A DNA stretch of 33,662 bases from an uncultured Celeribacter sp. (GCA_938008015.1 CALLMA010000115.1:1-33662); one strand, 5' to 3'; shown: positions 24,473-32,811, counted from the stretch's first letter. Made by a program: numbers and translations. The notes: generated by a model not told the origin, from the sequence alone.

Positions 24473-25429
24473 ATGACCATTTACAGAATGAAGTCGGTTG
24501 GCTTTATTACACTTCTTCCTATAATTCTAGCTGCATGCTCTGGCTCTTCTAGCGATGTTGAACAGTCTACAGCTGATGAGATGAATACTGCCGAAACTCA
24601 ACAGCCTGAATATGCGTCCCTAAATAGCCGTACTAACGATAGCAGCACTCTAGGCGGCGCTGGTTACAGTGGATATAAAAAAGACGGTGAATCATTTCAT
24701 GGCGCCGCACAAGTGTCAGGCACACTCAACCACGACACCAACGAAATTCAGATTACAGTAAATGATCTCAATATCATCGATGAAGATGGCTTTGATCAAA
24801 ATGGCAGGATTTCCAACAGTGAAATCACACTCATAAACCTAACAGAAGATAAGTTTGATAATCATTACGAATATGTGAATGTGTTTCAGCATAACAACAA
24901 TCCTTATTATATAGAAGGAAATGATTTATCCGGTCAGAAGACATCTGAAAAACATCATATTGTTGCTGGGATAATCACCAATGAAGTGGATGTGCCTCTT
25001 GATGGGATTGCAACTTACTCCGGCGAGGCCACAGGCCGCTATATCTCACTCCCTGCTGATAACCTTGATGAATCTGTGTTACATAACCTTAACAACGGCA
25101 CGAGCCTTGTTACCGTTGACTTTGGGCAAGGTGTGGTCACAGCAGAATTGAACAACTTTGATTCACACGCCGCAAATGGCGAAGATCTATTAATTGATGA
25201 AATCATTGTGAGAAATATGCAAATCACGGGCAACGGTTTCTCTGGTGGTGATTTAGAAATTTACAAAGATGGCGCAGAAATTGCGTTCATCGATAGCACA
25301 GGCGATATTCAATCTCATGGCGCATTATTTGGCTTCGATGAGACGCAAGCCATACCTGATGAGGTTGGCGGAGTGATACATGCACAAGATAATGAAAATA
25401 CACTCGAAGCTGTTTTCTTAGCCGACTAA
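24473..25429 (+). CDS. TbpB-like beta-barrel surface lipoprotein 1
   Basis: A 318-residue predicted lipoprotein. The signal peptide ends in a lipobox LAAC with the lipidated cysteine at 22, followed by a low-complexity acidic linker (to about residue 55). An unassigned N-terminal domain contains LGGAGYSGYKKDG and NDLNIIDEDGFD. The C-terminal half has the pattern of transferrin-binding-protein-type eight-strand barrels: ATYSGEATGRY, SLVTVDFGQGVVTAELNNFD, ITGNGFSGGD and the closing HGALFGFDETQAIPDEVGGV (282-301). Such proteins are often moved to the cell surface by Slam proteins; no Slam or TonB receptor gene is in the window. The ATG at 24473 has AGGGG five bases upstream. It is a paralogue of the next gene. 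The ligand is unknown. Confidence 0.8.
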   Translation: MTIYRMKSVGFITLLPIILAACSGSSSDVEQSTADEMNTAETQQPEYASLNSRTNDSSTLGGAGYSGYKKDGESFHGAAQVSGTLNHDTNEIQITVNDLNIIDEDGFDQNGRISNSEITLINLTEDKFDNHYEYVNVFQHNNNPYYIEGNDLSGQKTSEKHHIVAGIITNEVDVPLDGIATYSGEATGRYISLPADNLDESVLHNLNNGTSLVTVDFGQGVVTAELNNFDSHAANGEDLLIDEIIVRNMQITGNGFSGGDLEIYKDGAEIAFIDSTGDIQSHGALFGFDETQAIPDEVGGVIHAQDNENTLEAVFLAD

Positions 25430-25444
25430 CCAAACCGCTATTAA

Positions 25445-25539
25445 AAATCTCACTAGACGTTTTTCTCTATAAGAATGGGGGCTTCAAACCCCCACCTAAA
25501 AGAAAAATTATCCTTTCAATCTGAGCTCTAGTGAGATTT
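25445..25539. repeat. Nested inverted repeat between the two lipoprotein genes
   Basis: Three inverted-repeat pairs are nested: outer AAATCTCACTAGA / TCTAGTGAGATTT (13 bp, 25445-25457 and 25527-25539), middle TTTTTCT / AGAAAAA (25460-25466 and 25501-25507), inner TGGGGG / CCCCCA (25476-25481 and 25489-25494, 7-base loop). The 95 bases fill most of the gap between the genes. This could be a structured RNA element, a terminator for the first gene, or a small MITE-like insertion; I see no clear target duplication. Confidence 0.7.
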
Positions 25540-25570
25540 AATCACTGTAACAATAGTGGGTGGAGTGAAG

Positions 25571-26452
25571 ATGGCTTATAAAACATTCAAATCAGTTGCG
25601 TGCATAACGTCTGCGTCAATTCTTCTAACGGCTTGTTCGAGTGGGAGTGACGAACAATCACGATACGCCACGCTCACGAGCACAGAAGATCGGGTGAGTG
25701 AGTTAGGGGGCGCAGGTATCAATCGATACCAACGAGATGGCAAAGGATTTTATGGAAATGCGATAATCTCGGGACAAATCGACCATGGAAACAAAATAAT
25801 TGACATAACCTCAAATGATCTGACAATTATCGATGAGAACGGGTTTGATAGATATGGGAACATCTCTCACAACGGTATAACGCTGACAAACGAGACGCGC
25901 TCAACTTTTGATGCTCAATATGACTATGTCAATTATTACTATTATGAAAACCCAAGCGATCAAATATTCGACAGACATTTGATTACAGCTGGTATAATCA
26001 CACGTGAAGATGATGTTCCAACAGATGGGACTGCTGTTTATCATGGTGAAGCTGCTGCCATTTATCAGCACGATTCTTATGCAGACACTTTTCACTATCT
26101 GAATGAGGGAACAAGCACGGTAACTGCAAATTTTGGTTCAGGCCTTGTTACAGCAGAGCTATCGAATTTTGCCAGCGTCCAAGATTCGGATCGCAATGCT
26201 CTTTCTGATTCACTCATAGACAGCATTATTGTACGTGATATGGAAATTCGTGAAAATACTTTTTTTGGTAGGGATATAGAAATATACAAAGACGGCGTAG
26301 AGATTAATTTTATCGCGAGTTCAGGAAGTGGGCGCAGTCATGGTGCCTTCTTTGGATATGACGAAAATAACCAGATTCCTGACGAAGTTGGTGGCGTGAT
26401 CTACACGGCTGGTTCTGACTCTTACGTTGAAGCCGTATATCTCGCAGATTAA
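25571..26452 (+). CDS. TbpB-like beta-barrel surface lipoprotein 2
   Basis: A 293-residue paralogue of the preceding lipoprotein. The lipobox LTAC has its cysteine at 22, the same position as in lipoprotein 1, but the linker after it is shorter. Shared blocks include LGGAGINRYQRDG, NDLTIIDENGFDRYGNIS, HLITAGIITREDDVPTDG, FGSGLVTAELSNF, EIYKDGVEINFI and the C-terminal HGAFFGYDENNQIPDEVGG (257 onward) ending in EAVYLAD. The pattern fits a C-terminal barrel of the TbpB type. GGAG lies five bases before the ATG at 25571; an in-frame GTG at 25556 is less likely. The pair arose by tandem duplication and has since diverged. Probable outer membrane or surface location; ligand unknown. Confidence 0.8.
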   Translation: MAYKTFKSVACITSASILLTACSSGSDEQSRYATLTSTEDRVSELGGAGINRYQRDGKGFYGNAIISGQIDHGNKIIDITSNDLTIIDENGFDRYGNISHNGITLTNETRSTFDAQYDYVNYYYYENPSDQIFDRHLITAGIITREDDVPTDGTAVYHGEAAAIYQHDSYADTFHYLNEGTSTVTANFGSGLVTAELSNFASVQDSDRNALSDSLIDSIIVRDMEIRENTFFGRDIEIYKDGVEINFIASSGSGRSHGAFFGYDENNQIPDEVGGVIYTAGSDSYVEAVYLAD

Positions 26453-26459
26453 ATCAAAA

Positions 26460-26479
26460 TAGCCCCAGCTATGGGGCTA
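26460..26479. terminator. Hairpin between lipoprotein 2 and the DUF1223 gene
   Basis: TAGCCCC and GGGGCTA form a 7-bp stem with a 6-base loop. On the minus strand it is followed by ATTTTGATTT, so it best fits as the DUF1223 terminator. It also sits a few bases past the stop of lipoprotein 2 and may serve both convergent genes. Confidence 0.7.
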
Positions 26480-26504
26480 AATCACTCTCGTTCAACAAAA
26501 AACT

Positions 26505-27224
26505 TCAATTCAATCTCGCAGCCGCAATGATGGCGCCGTAGTTATCTGCTTGCACGAGAACAGCTGCCTCTTCATTGGCCTCCAGTGCCACCGGTATTTT
26601 CAGATCGCTCATACCGTCCCAATGTTTAAGAACTTTGATCGATGTGACAACATTTGCATATTCAACTGTACGCCCTGCGTTTTCACCGCGCCCAATATGA
26701 GAGACAACCTTTGGGATAAATCTCACCAGCTGTAATTTCATCTTGGAGGGCAAACGGCCTTGCTTTTGAAAGGAAAGAATAGAATTTTTGCCGTCTTCCG
26801 TGTAAGATATAGCAACCGGCGTCTCACTTAGATTGCCGCGATACTGATCAATCACATCCATCAACTCACCGCGCCGAGCCCCGATCACATGATCGCGCCC
26901 CATAATCACAGCCTGCGGCGTATAAACCGTCTTTGTGCCTGCGACATGTGCGTATTTTTTCTGCCGATTCGTAAAAAAGGCCTGCGCATGAGGGTCTTTC
27001 CAACCCAAATAATCCCAATAATCAACATGCAGCGACAGAGGGAGTATATCTTCTTGTTGCGCTAAATCTACAGCAATTTTATCGGCAGCCGGGCATGACG
27101 AACACCCCTCCGATGTAAACAACTCCATCACGACCATAGGCCGCTTTTCTTCTGAATGCATCGGCAAAGCAAAAAGCATTCCCACCGATATGAGCGCTAA
27201 ATGTTTTGCAAAAAATCGTTTCAT
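26505..27224 (-). CDS. DUF1223 thioredoxin-like exported protein
   Basis: A 239-residue protein with an N-terminal signal peptide (KRFFAKHLALISVGMLFALP). The DUF1223 signature follows: VVMELFTSEGCSSCPAAD, a thioredoxin-like CxxC, then LSLHVDYWDYLGWKDPHA, RQKKYA and VYTPQAVIMGRDHVIG. Function is not established; the CxxC and export suggest a periplasmic thiol-related role, which is inference. I chose the ATG at 27224 (GAGGG about eight bases upstream) over an in-frame TTG two codons before. It converges on lipoprotein 2, and a 291-base gap separates it from the cyclophilin genes. Confidence 0.88.
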   Translation of the reverse strand: MKRFFAKHLALISVGMLFALPMHSEEKRPMVVMELFTSEGCSSCPAADKIAVDLAQQEDILPLSLHVDYWDYLGWKDPHAQAFFTNRQKKYAHVAGTKTVYTPQAVIMGRDHVIGARRGELMDVIDQYRGNLSETPVAISYTEDGKNSILSFQKQGRLPSKMKLQLVRFIPKVVSHIGRGENAGRTVEYANVVTSIKVLKHWDGMSDLKIPVALEANEEAAVLVQADNYGAIIAAARLN

Positions 27225-27515
27225 ACCCAATCCCTCTTCTCCCCCACTTGATATCCCAATTCTTCATCAACTGCCAATAAACGATTTGCGAGCAAGTATT
27301 ACAATCCAACATGCCTTTTTAGTTAATAAAAAACTGGCCATTTTGAGTATCGAAATTCTATTCCGTTGCGAATTCTTGTTTCGCAAGCAATTGATCAAAT
27401 TAAATAAATAGTAAATCGCGCTTAAAATCGGCGCCAGAAACATAGTTTGTTTCTATAAACACTTATGCCCCAGAAACGCAAATTTCTGAGGCATATACAT
27501 TAGATTTTAACAGAT
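27225..27515. other. Intergenic gap with small inverted repeats
   Basis: The gap holds no credible gene. It contains TTGCGAA / TTCGCAA (27366-27386), AGAAACA / TGTTTCT (27436-27454) and the hairpin at 27464-27495 that probably ends the cyclophilin transcript. The DUF1223 promoter should lie at its left side, but I see no clear hexamers. Confidence 0.5.
27464..27495 (-). terminator. Hairpin downstream of the exported cyclophilin gene
   Basis: TATGCCCCAGAAA and TTTCTGAGGCATA pair over 13 positions with one mismatch and a 6-base loop, 20 bases after the cyclophilin stop on the minus strand. There is no real T run after it, so its efficiency as a terminator is uncertain. Confidence 0.55.
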
Positions 27516-28076
27516 TTACTTTGTTACAATAACAGAACTCATCCGGTCAGGCTCGCCAATGACGGCACCATTGCGGCCGCCCCCTTTTTTAATGGCGTGA
27601 ACGATATCCATGCCTTCGCTCACTTTGCCAACAACAGTATATTGGCCATTCAAATGTGGAGCGGGAGCAAACATGATAAAAAACTGACTATTGGCAGAAT
27701 GTGGGCTGCGGCTACGCGCCATACCAACCACCCCCTCTTCAAAAGGAATATCGCTAAATTCAGATTGAAGATTGGAGCGATTAGATCCCCCCGTGCCAGC
27801 CAATCGAAGCGCATAATCCTTTGAAGAAGAATCGCCATGTTTCACATCACCTGTTTGCGCCATGAAACCATCAATGACACGGTGAAAGACAACGCCGTCA
27901 TACTGCCCTTCAGCAGCTAAAGCCGTAATTTGAGCAACGTGATTTGGGGCCTGATCCTCAAAAAGATCGATCACAATCTTTCCATTAGCTTCCCCTGCAA
28001 CGGTAATTTCAATTTCCGTTGCGAAGGCTGAGCTGGCAGCGAAGAGCCCGAAAGCGGTTGCAACAGCTTTAAGCAT
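27516..28076 (-). CDS. Exported cyclophilin-type peptidyl-prolyl isomerase
   Basis: A 186-residue cyclophilin with a signal peptide (LKAVATAFGLFAASSAFA), so it acts in the periplasm. The core has GVVFHRVIDGFMAQTGD, the catalytic arginine and phenylalanine of the FHRVI region, ARSRSPHSANSQFFIMF and LNGQYTVVGKV. It speeds cis-trans isomerisation at prolines in folding proteins. Its ATG lies inside the end of the preceding cytosolic cyclophilin gene, with an 8-base overlap, so its translation is likely coupled to that gene. Confidence 0.94.
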   Translation of the reverse strand: MLKAVATAFGLFAASSAFATEIEITVAGEANGKIVIDLFEDQAPNHVAQITALAAEGQYDGVVFHRVIDGFMAQTGDVKHGDSSSKDYALRLAGTGGSNRSNLQSEFSDIPFEEGVVGMARSRSPHSANSQFFIMFAPAPHLNGQYTVVGKVSEGMDIVHAIKKGGGRNGAVIGEPDRMSSVIVTK

Positions 28077-28575
28077 CTGCAGCCACTTTCACAGAGATCA
28101 TCATATCTGGTTCGCGAGGCGGTTCGCCGCGTGTGATTTTATCAACTGCATCCATGCCTTCAATCACTTGCCCGTAGACTGTGTACTGGCCATTAAGGAA
28201 GTTATTATCGTTAAAGTTGATAAAGAACTGGCTGTTTGCTGAATTCGGATTCTGGCTGCGCGCTGCGCCAAGAGATCCGCGTGCATGTGGAAGTTTCGAA
28301 AACTCTGCAGGCAGATCAGGAAGATCAGAACCACCTGTTCCAGCGCGGCGAATTTCAAAATCTTTATTTTTATTGCCATGCTGCACATCGCCTGTCTGCG
28401 CCATGAAGCCATCAATCACGCGGTGAAAGACAACGCCATCATAAGCGCCAGAACGTGCAAGTTCCTTCATACGCTCACAATGCTTCGGCGCTACATCTGA
28501 ATGAAGCTCAATAACAACATTGCCATCTTTTAGCTCGATGATGATTGTGTTCTCTGGATCTTTGATCTCAGCCAT
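28069..28575 (-). CDS. ppiB: Cytosolic cyclophilin-type peptidyl-prolyl isomerase
   Basis: A 168-residue cyclophilin without a signal peptide, therefore cytoplasmic. Core motifs are GVVFHRVIDGFMAQTGD, identical over this stretch to the exported paralogue, EFSKLPHARGSLGAARSQN, NSANSQFFINFND and LNGQYTVYGQV. The ATG at 28575 has GGAG six bases upstream and was preferred over in-frame starts at 28590 and 28605. It is divergent from pgk with about 156 bases between, and its end overlaps the start of the exported cyclophilin. Confidence 0.94.
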   Translation of the reverse strand: MAEIKDPENTIIIELKDGNVVIELHSDVAPKHCERMKELARSGAYDGVVFHRVIDGFMAQTGDVQHGNKNKDFEIRRAGTGGSDLPDLPAEFSKLPHARGSLGAARSQNPNSANSQFFINFNDNNFLNGQYTVYGQVIEGMDAVDKITRGEPPREPDMMISVKVAADA

Positions 28576-28731
28576 TTTTATCTCCGTCATATTATGTGCC
28601 TGCACTATAATGAGGCAAATTAAGATGTAAACTTATATCAGGCGATGACAAGATGTTGACGAAGAGACAAGAAGCACTCAGAAAGAAATAATAAGCAGTA
28701 TTGCACAGCACATTCTTTGAGAGGATAGCCC

Positions 28732-29910
28732 ATGGCTTGGAAAACACTTGATGATATAGATTTAAATCAAAAAATCGTTTTAACCCGTGTGGACATTAAT
28801 GTGCCCATGGAAGCAGGCGTTGTGAGCGATTATACGCGCATTGAGCGGATAAAACCAACGATCGACGATATTCTTGCCAAAGGGGGTAAGCCCGTCCTAT
28901 TGGCGCATTTCGGACGACCAAAAGGCCAACCCAATCCTGATATGTCGTTAAAACTCGTGCAACCCGCTCTTGAAAAGATTTTAGGACAATCAATCACTTT
29001 TATCGAGCGCCCCTCTCGCGAGGAAATCGAAGGATTGCCGCAAAACACCATTATACTTGTTGAAAACACGCGTTTCACCAATATGGAAACCGAAAATAAT
29101 CCACAAATGGCGCAATTTCTGGCCTCACTTGGTGATGTTTATTGCAATGATGCTTTTTCAGCGGCCCACCGCGCGCATGCGTCAACTGAGGGTGTTGCCC
29201 ATCTTCTTCCTGCATGTGCAGGGCGGCTGATGCAGCAAGAGCTCAGCGCCCTTGAAAGCGCTTTATCGACACCCAAACGCCCCGTTGTTGCCGTTGTTGG
29301 GGGCGCGAAAGTATCGACAAAACTGGATCTTTTAGAAAATCTTGTGCGTAAGGTCGATCACTTGGTTATTGGTGGCGGGATGGCAAATACATTCCTTGCC
29401 GCGCAAGGTGTATCGGTTGGCAAATCTCTTTGCGAACACGATCTGTCAGAGACGGCTAAAAAAATCTTAAAAGTCGCCGATGAAGCGGGTTGCGAAATTG
29501 TTTTGCCCGCTGATGTCGTGGTTGCTAAAGAGTTCGCAGCCAATGCACAGAATAAGGCGGTTGCCGCCCATCAATGCCCCGATGACGCCATGATCTTAGA
29601 CGCGGGGCCGGAAGCGATTAAAAAAATCATCTCTGTTTTTGAAAAATCCGAAACATTAATCTGGAACGGCCCGCTAGGCGCTTTTGAAATAGAACCATTC
29701 GACAAAGCAACAAATGCCGCAGCTGCTAAGGCGGCTGAGCTTTCAAAAGCCGGCAATCTTATCTCTGTTGCAGGGGGAGGAGATACAGTCGCAGCGCTGA
29801 ACAAATCAGGTTCTGCACAAGATTTCACCTATATTTCTACCGCTGGTGGCGCTTTCTTAGAATGGATGGAAGGCAAAACCTTGCCAGGCGTTGCCGCACT
29901 GAGTGCATAA
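28732..29910 (+). CDS. pgk: Phosphoglycerate kinase
   Basis: Transfers a phosphate from 1,3-bisphosphoglycerate to ADP in glycolysis and works in reverse in gluconeogenesis. The 392-residue length is typical. Motifs are [79 protein letters not shown] and the nucleotide loop [15 protein letters not shown] precedes the ATG. It is divergent from the cyclophilin pair and is followed by a hairpin before the ABC exporter gene. Confidence 0.97.
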   Translation: MAWKTLDDIDLNQKIVLTRVDINVPMEAGVVSDYTRIERIKPTIDDILAKGGKPVLLAHFGRPKGQPNPDMSLKLVQPALEKILGQSITFIERPSREEIEGLPQNTIILVENTRFTNMETENNPQMAQFLASLGDVYCNDAFSAAHRAHASTEGVAHLLPACAGRLMQQELSALESALSTPKRPVVAVVGGAKVSTKLDLLENLVRKVDHLVIGGGMANTFLAAQGVSVGKSLCEHDLSETAKKILKVADEAGCEIVLPADVVVAKEFAANAQNKAVAAHQCPDDAMILDAGPEAIKKIISVFEKSETLIWNGPLGAFEIEPFDKATNAAAAKAAELSKAGNLISVAGGGDTVAALNKSGSAQDFTYISTAGGAFLEWMEGKTLPGVAALSA

Positions 29911-29947
29911 GGCAGCCAATGAAGCGGCGGATTTACGCAGCAGAGAG

Positions 29948-29980
29948 CTCTCAAAGCCAAGTCACTCTTGGCCTTGAGAG
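29948..29980 (+). terminator. Hairpin after pgk
   Basis: CTCTCAA-A-GCCAAG and CTTGGC-C-TTGAGAG pair over 14 positions with one mismatch and a 5-base loop, about 37 bases after the pgk stop, followed by TATTTCTATA. A moderate terminator. Confidence 0.65.
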
Positions 29981-30062
29981 TATTTCTATATAAAGGGTTA
30001 GAAAACTAAGGCGCGCGTCCCCTTAAAATCATAATGCAATTTATCAAGTCAGAGAGGCTCTT

Positions 30063-31841
30063 TTGACACCCTTGCAAAACCAAAATGCCGCACATGAGAA
30101 CGAAGCTCCACACTCGAAGGAGCTTATCGTTTGGTTGTGGAAAAACTACCTCTCAAACTATACGCCAATTATCATCTTTGCCGCCATATGTATGATTTTT
30201 GAAGGCGCAATGGTTGGCGCTCTGTCATATTTGATAAAACCCATGTTCGATCAAGTTTTGACCGTTGGAAATACTGGGGCTGTTTTTTGGGTGGCCGCCG
30301 CCGTTTTTGCTGTATTCTTTATTAGAGCGATTGCTGCGTTTGGGCATAAATCCTCTGTAGGTTATGTAAACAATAAAATTTTCTCTCGCCTGCAAAGCAA
30401 TTTACTTGCACATATGCTCACACTCGATGGGAAGTTTTTTCAAGAGAATGCCCCAGGCACATTGATAGAAAGAACGCGCGGCGATACCGCTGCCGCCTCG
30501 ACGATTTGGAGTTCCATGCTCACCGGTGTTGGGCGCGATATGGTGGCTTTAATCTCTTTATTATCGGTTGCGATTTTAGCGGATTGGGTCTGGGCGTTGA
30601 TGGCCATCGCAGGGCTACCGCTCATCGCACTCCCAATTTCATCTCTCCAAAAACGTGTTCGTAAAAAAGCAACGCTCGCCCGCCAAACAGCAGCGCGCCT
30701 GTCAACACGCCTCGATGAAATATTTCATGGCGCAAATATCATCAAATTATCTGGCACAGAAAAAAGAGAAACGGCACGTTTCAAAGCAGAGGCTGATAAT
30801 TTCGCGTCGCTCCAGCAAAAAACACTCATAAGTCAGGCAGGCATTCCCGTTTTAATCGACATCATCGCCGGCCTCGGCTTCGCAGGTGTGCTTATTTATG
30901 GCGGACTGCAAATTATTGACGGCACAAAAACTGTGGGCGAATTCATGTCGTTCTTTACAGCTATTGGTTTGGCCTTCGACCCTCTGCGCAGACTTGGAAA
31001 TCTAACAGGCCAATGGCAAGCCGCACGTTCTTCAATCGAGCGAGTAACAGCCGTTTTTGATGAAACTGCGACGATTACAGATCCACCCTCCCCAAAATCT
31101 TTAAGCATCATCCCTACAAAAGCCGATATCAACTTCGAAAACGTCGTCTTTTCATATAGTGAAGCTCCCGTTCTGCGCGGCATATCATTCACAGCGCAAG
31201 CAGGCAAAATGACGGCTCTTGTAGGGGCTTCAGGCGCTGGTAAATCCACTATTTTCCACCTCCTAACACGCCTCGCAGATCCTCAATCTGGAACAATTAA
31301 ATTTGCAGACACCTCAAGCAAAGAGCTCACAATAAAAGACCTAAGAGGCCTTTTTTCTGTGGTATCTCAAGAAAACCTACTCTTTGATGAAAGCCTTCGT
31401 GAAAACATTTTGATGGGATCAGATGCGACCGAAGAAAACTTTCTTAAAGCCCTTCAAGCTGCACATGTCGATGACTTTGCAGGCACCTTAGAGCACGGCT
31501 TAGATACCGCCGTTGGCCCGCGCGGTTCAGCTCTTTCTGGCGGGCAACGTCAGCGTGTCGCAATTGCACGCGCCATTTTGCGCGACAGACCTATTTTATT
31601 GCTCGATGAAGCAACATCAGCATTAGATACAAAATCGGAAACAATTGTACGCGAAGGCTTAGAGAAACTATCTGAGGGGCGCACAACACTTGTCATCGCG
31701 CATAGACTTTCGACAATCCAAAGCGCCGATAAAATCATTGTAATGGATAAGGGCCAAATTGTCGATCAAGGCACGCATGATGAGCTTCTGTCGCGTGGGG
31801 GCGTCTATTCGGATTTGCACCGTTTGCAATTTTCTGAGTAA
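30063..31841 (+). CDS. MsbA-type lipid/multidrug ABC exporter
   Basis: A 592-residue half-transporter with a fused membrane domain (six helices, about residues 30-310) and a C-terminal ATPase. Walker A is GASGAGKST (388-396), the Q-loop is VVSQENLLFDESLRENI, the signature LSGGQRQR is at 491-498, Walker B is LLLDEATSALD and the switch histidine is in VIAHRLS. The pattern fits the MsbA family, which flips lipid A core across the inner membrane, but a drug or other lipid exporter cannot be ruled out because no lipid A genes are nearby. The start is a TTG: GAGG lies five bases before it and the next in-frame ATG falls inside the first helix. Confidence 0.9.
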   Translation: MTPLQNQNAAHENEAPHSKELIVWLWKNYLSNYTPIIIFAAICMIFEGAMVGALSYLIKPMFDQVLTVGNTGAVFWVAAAVFAVFFIRAIAAFGHKSSVGYVNNKIFSRLQSNLLAHMLTLDGKFFQENAPGTLIERTRGDTAAASTIWSSMLTGVGRDMVALISLLSVAILADWVWALMAIAGLPLIALPISSLQKRVRKKATLARQTAARLSTRLDEIFHGANIIKLSGTEKRETARFKAEADNFASLQQKTLISQAGIPVLIDIIAGLGFAGVLIYGGLQIIDGTKTVGEFMSFFTAIGLAFDPLRRLGNLTGQWQAARSSIERVTAVFDETATITDPPSPKSLSIIPTKADINFENVVFSYSEAPVLRGISFTAQAGKMTALVGASGAGKSTIFHLLTRLADPQSGTIKFADTSSKELTIKDLRGLFSVVSQENLLFDESLRENILMGSDATEENFLKALQAAHVDDFAGTLEHGLDTAVGPRGSALSGGQRQRVAIARAILRDRPILLLDEATSALDTKSETIVREGLEKLSEGRTTLVIAHRLSTIQSADKIIVMDKGQIVDQGTHDELLSRGGVYSDLHRLQFSE

Positions 31842-31864
31842 GCCATGAGCCATCAAACGAAAGA

Positions 31865-31896
31865 AGCTCAGATGAAAGCGACCAGCAATCTGAGCT
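31865..31896 (+). terminator. Hairpin downstream of the ABC exporter
   Basis: AGCTCAGAT and ATCTGAGCT form a 9-bp stem with a 14-base loop, 23 bases past the exporter stop. No T run follows, so it may mark a processed 3' end rather than a factor-independent terminator. Confidence 0.4.
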
Positions 31897-31979
31897 GACA
31901 TCAGCACATCTCACTTTCTCAGGCAGCGCCACATCACCAGCCGCCTCGACAGTAGAAACAACACAATAAGACAAAACAC

Positions 31980-32009
31980 TTTACTCACACAGATTTTAAT
32001 CATTATAAC
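31980..32009 (+). promoter_or_regulatory. Candidate ygfZ promoter
   Basis: TTTACT (31980-31985) and TATAAC (32004-32009) are 18 bases apart. Transcription would begin about 30 bases before the ygfZ TTG start. Confidence 0.4.
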
Positions 32010-32046
32010 CTTACGTAAAGCGAACTCCAACATCGAGGTAAAGTCT

Positions 32047-32811
32047 TTGCAACAAACGATTGGCAGGCAGTTTATTCTCATATCGGGCAGCGATACGCTA
32101 AAATTCATGCAAAGCATGATGACCAATGATATAAACAAACTTACAGTCGAAAACATGATCTATAGCGCTTGCTTGTCAGCGCAGGGTAAATTTTTGTTTG
32201 ATTTTTTCCTATCATATCATGAGCATGGCTTATTAATGGATATTCATGAATCCGTTGCTCAGATGGCAAAAAAGCATTTAACCCTTTATAAACTCCGCTC
32301 AGATGTGCATCTCGAATTTATAGATTTGAACGTCTCAACAGGCATCTGCCCAACCTACCCTGGCGCATTCCGCGATCCGCGCCATAAATCTTTGGGCTGG
32401 CGTGCCTATGACAACCGCGCAACAGAAACAGTCTATTGGGACGCATTGCGCGTGAAATACGTCATTCCCAAAACATCCGTTGAGCTCACACCAGAGACAT
32501 ATATCTTAGAAGCTGGTTTCGAGCGCCTCAAAGGCGTCGACTTCAAAAAAGGGTGTTTCCCAGGCCAAGAGGTCGTCGCGCGTATGAAGCACAAAACGAC
32601 GCTCCTTAAAGGGCTCGTCAAAGTAAAAGCCAGCCAAACTGTTCCGGTTGGTACTGACATCATCAATGCGGACGGCAAAGTCGCAGGCACTATTTATACC
32701 CAAGACAATAATGAAGCGATTGCATTCTTGCGCTTTAATCGTGCAACCGATTCCATGACAGCAGGCGAGGCGCAGATCACGTGGCAAGACCACCGCGAAT
32801 TATGCCACTAA
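32047..32811 (+). CDS. ygfZ: YgfZ/GcvT-domain protein (Fe-S cluster maintenance)
   Basis: A 254-residue folate-binding-type protein related to GcvT. The family signature KGCFPGQE is intact, with its invariant cysteine at 170, followed by VVARMKHKTTLLKGLV. The N-terminus has LISGSDTLKFMQSMMTNDI, the usual YgfZ opening. In E. coli YgfZ helps assemble or repair certain iron-sulfur enzymes in a tetrahydrofolate-dependent way. The start is a TTG with GAGG eight bases upstream, and no better ATG exists at the family's start point. Its stop overlaps the stop of the convergent mrp by four bases; Mrp is also an iron-sulfur protein. Confidence 0.92.
   Translation: MQQTIGRQFILISGSDTLKFMQSMMTNDINKLTVENMIYSACLSAQGKFLFDFFLSYHEHGLLMDIHESVAQMAKKHLTLYKLRSDVHLEFIDLNVSTGICPTYPGAFRDPRHKSLGWRAYDNRATETVYWDALRVKYVIPKTSVELTPETYILEAGFERLKGVDFKKGCFPGQEVVARMKHKTTLLKGLVKVKASQTVPVGTDIINADGKVAGTIYTQDNNEAIAFLRFNRATDSMTAGEAQITWQDHRELCH

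Noticed and set aside
25538-25556. Possible CtrA box upstream of lipoprotein 2
   Set aside because: TTAATCACTGTAAC does not keep the TTAA-N7-TTAA spacing.
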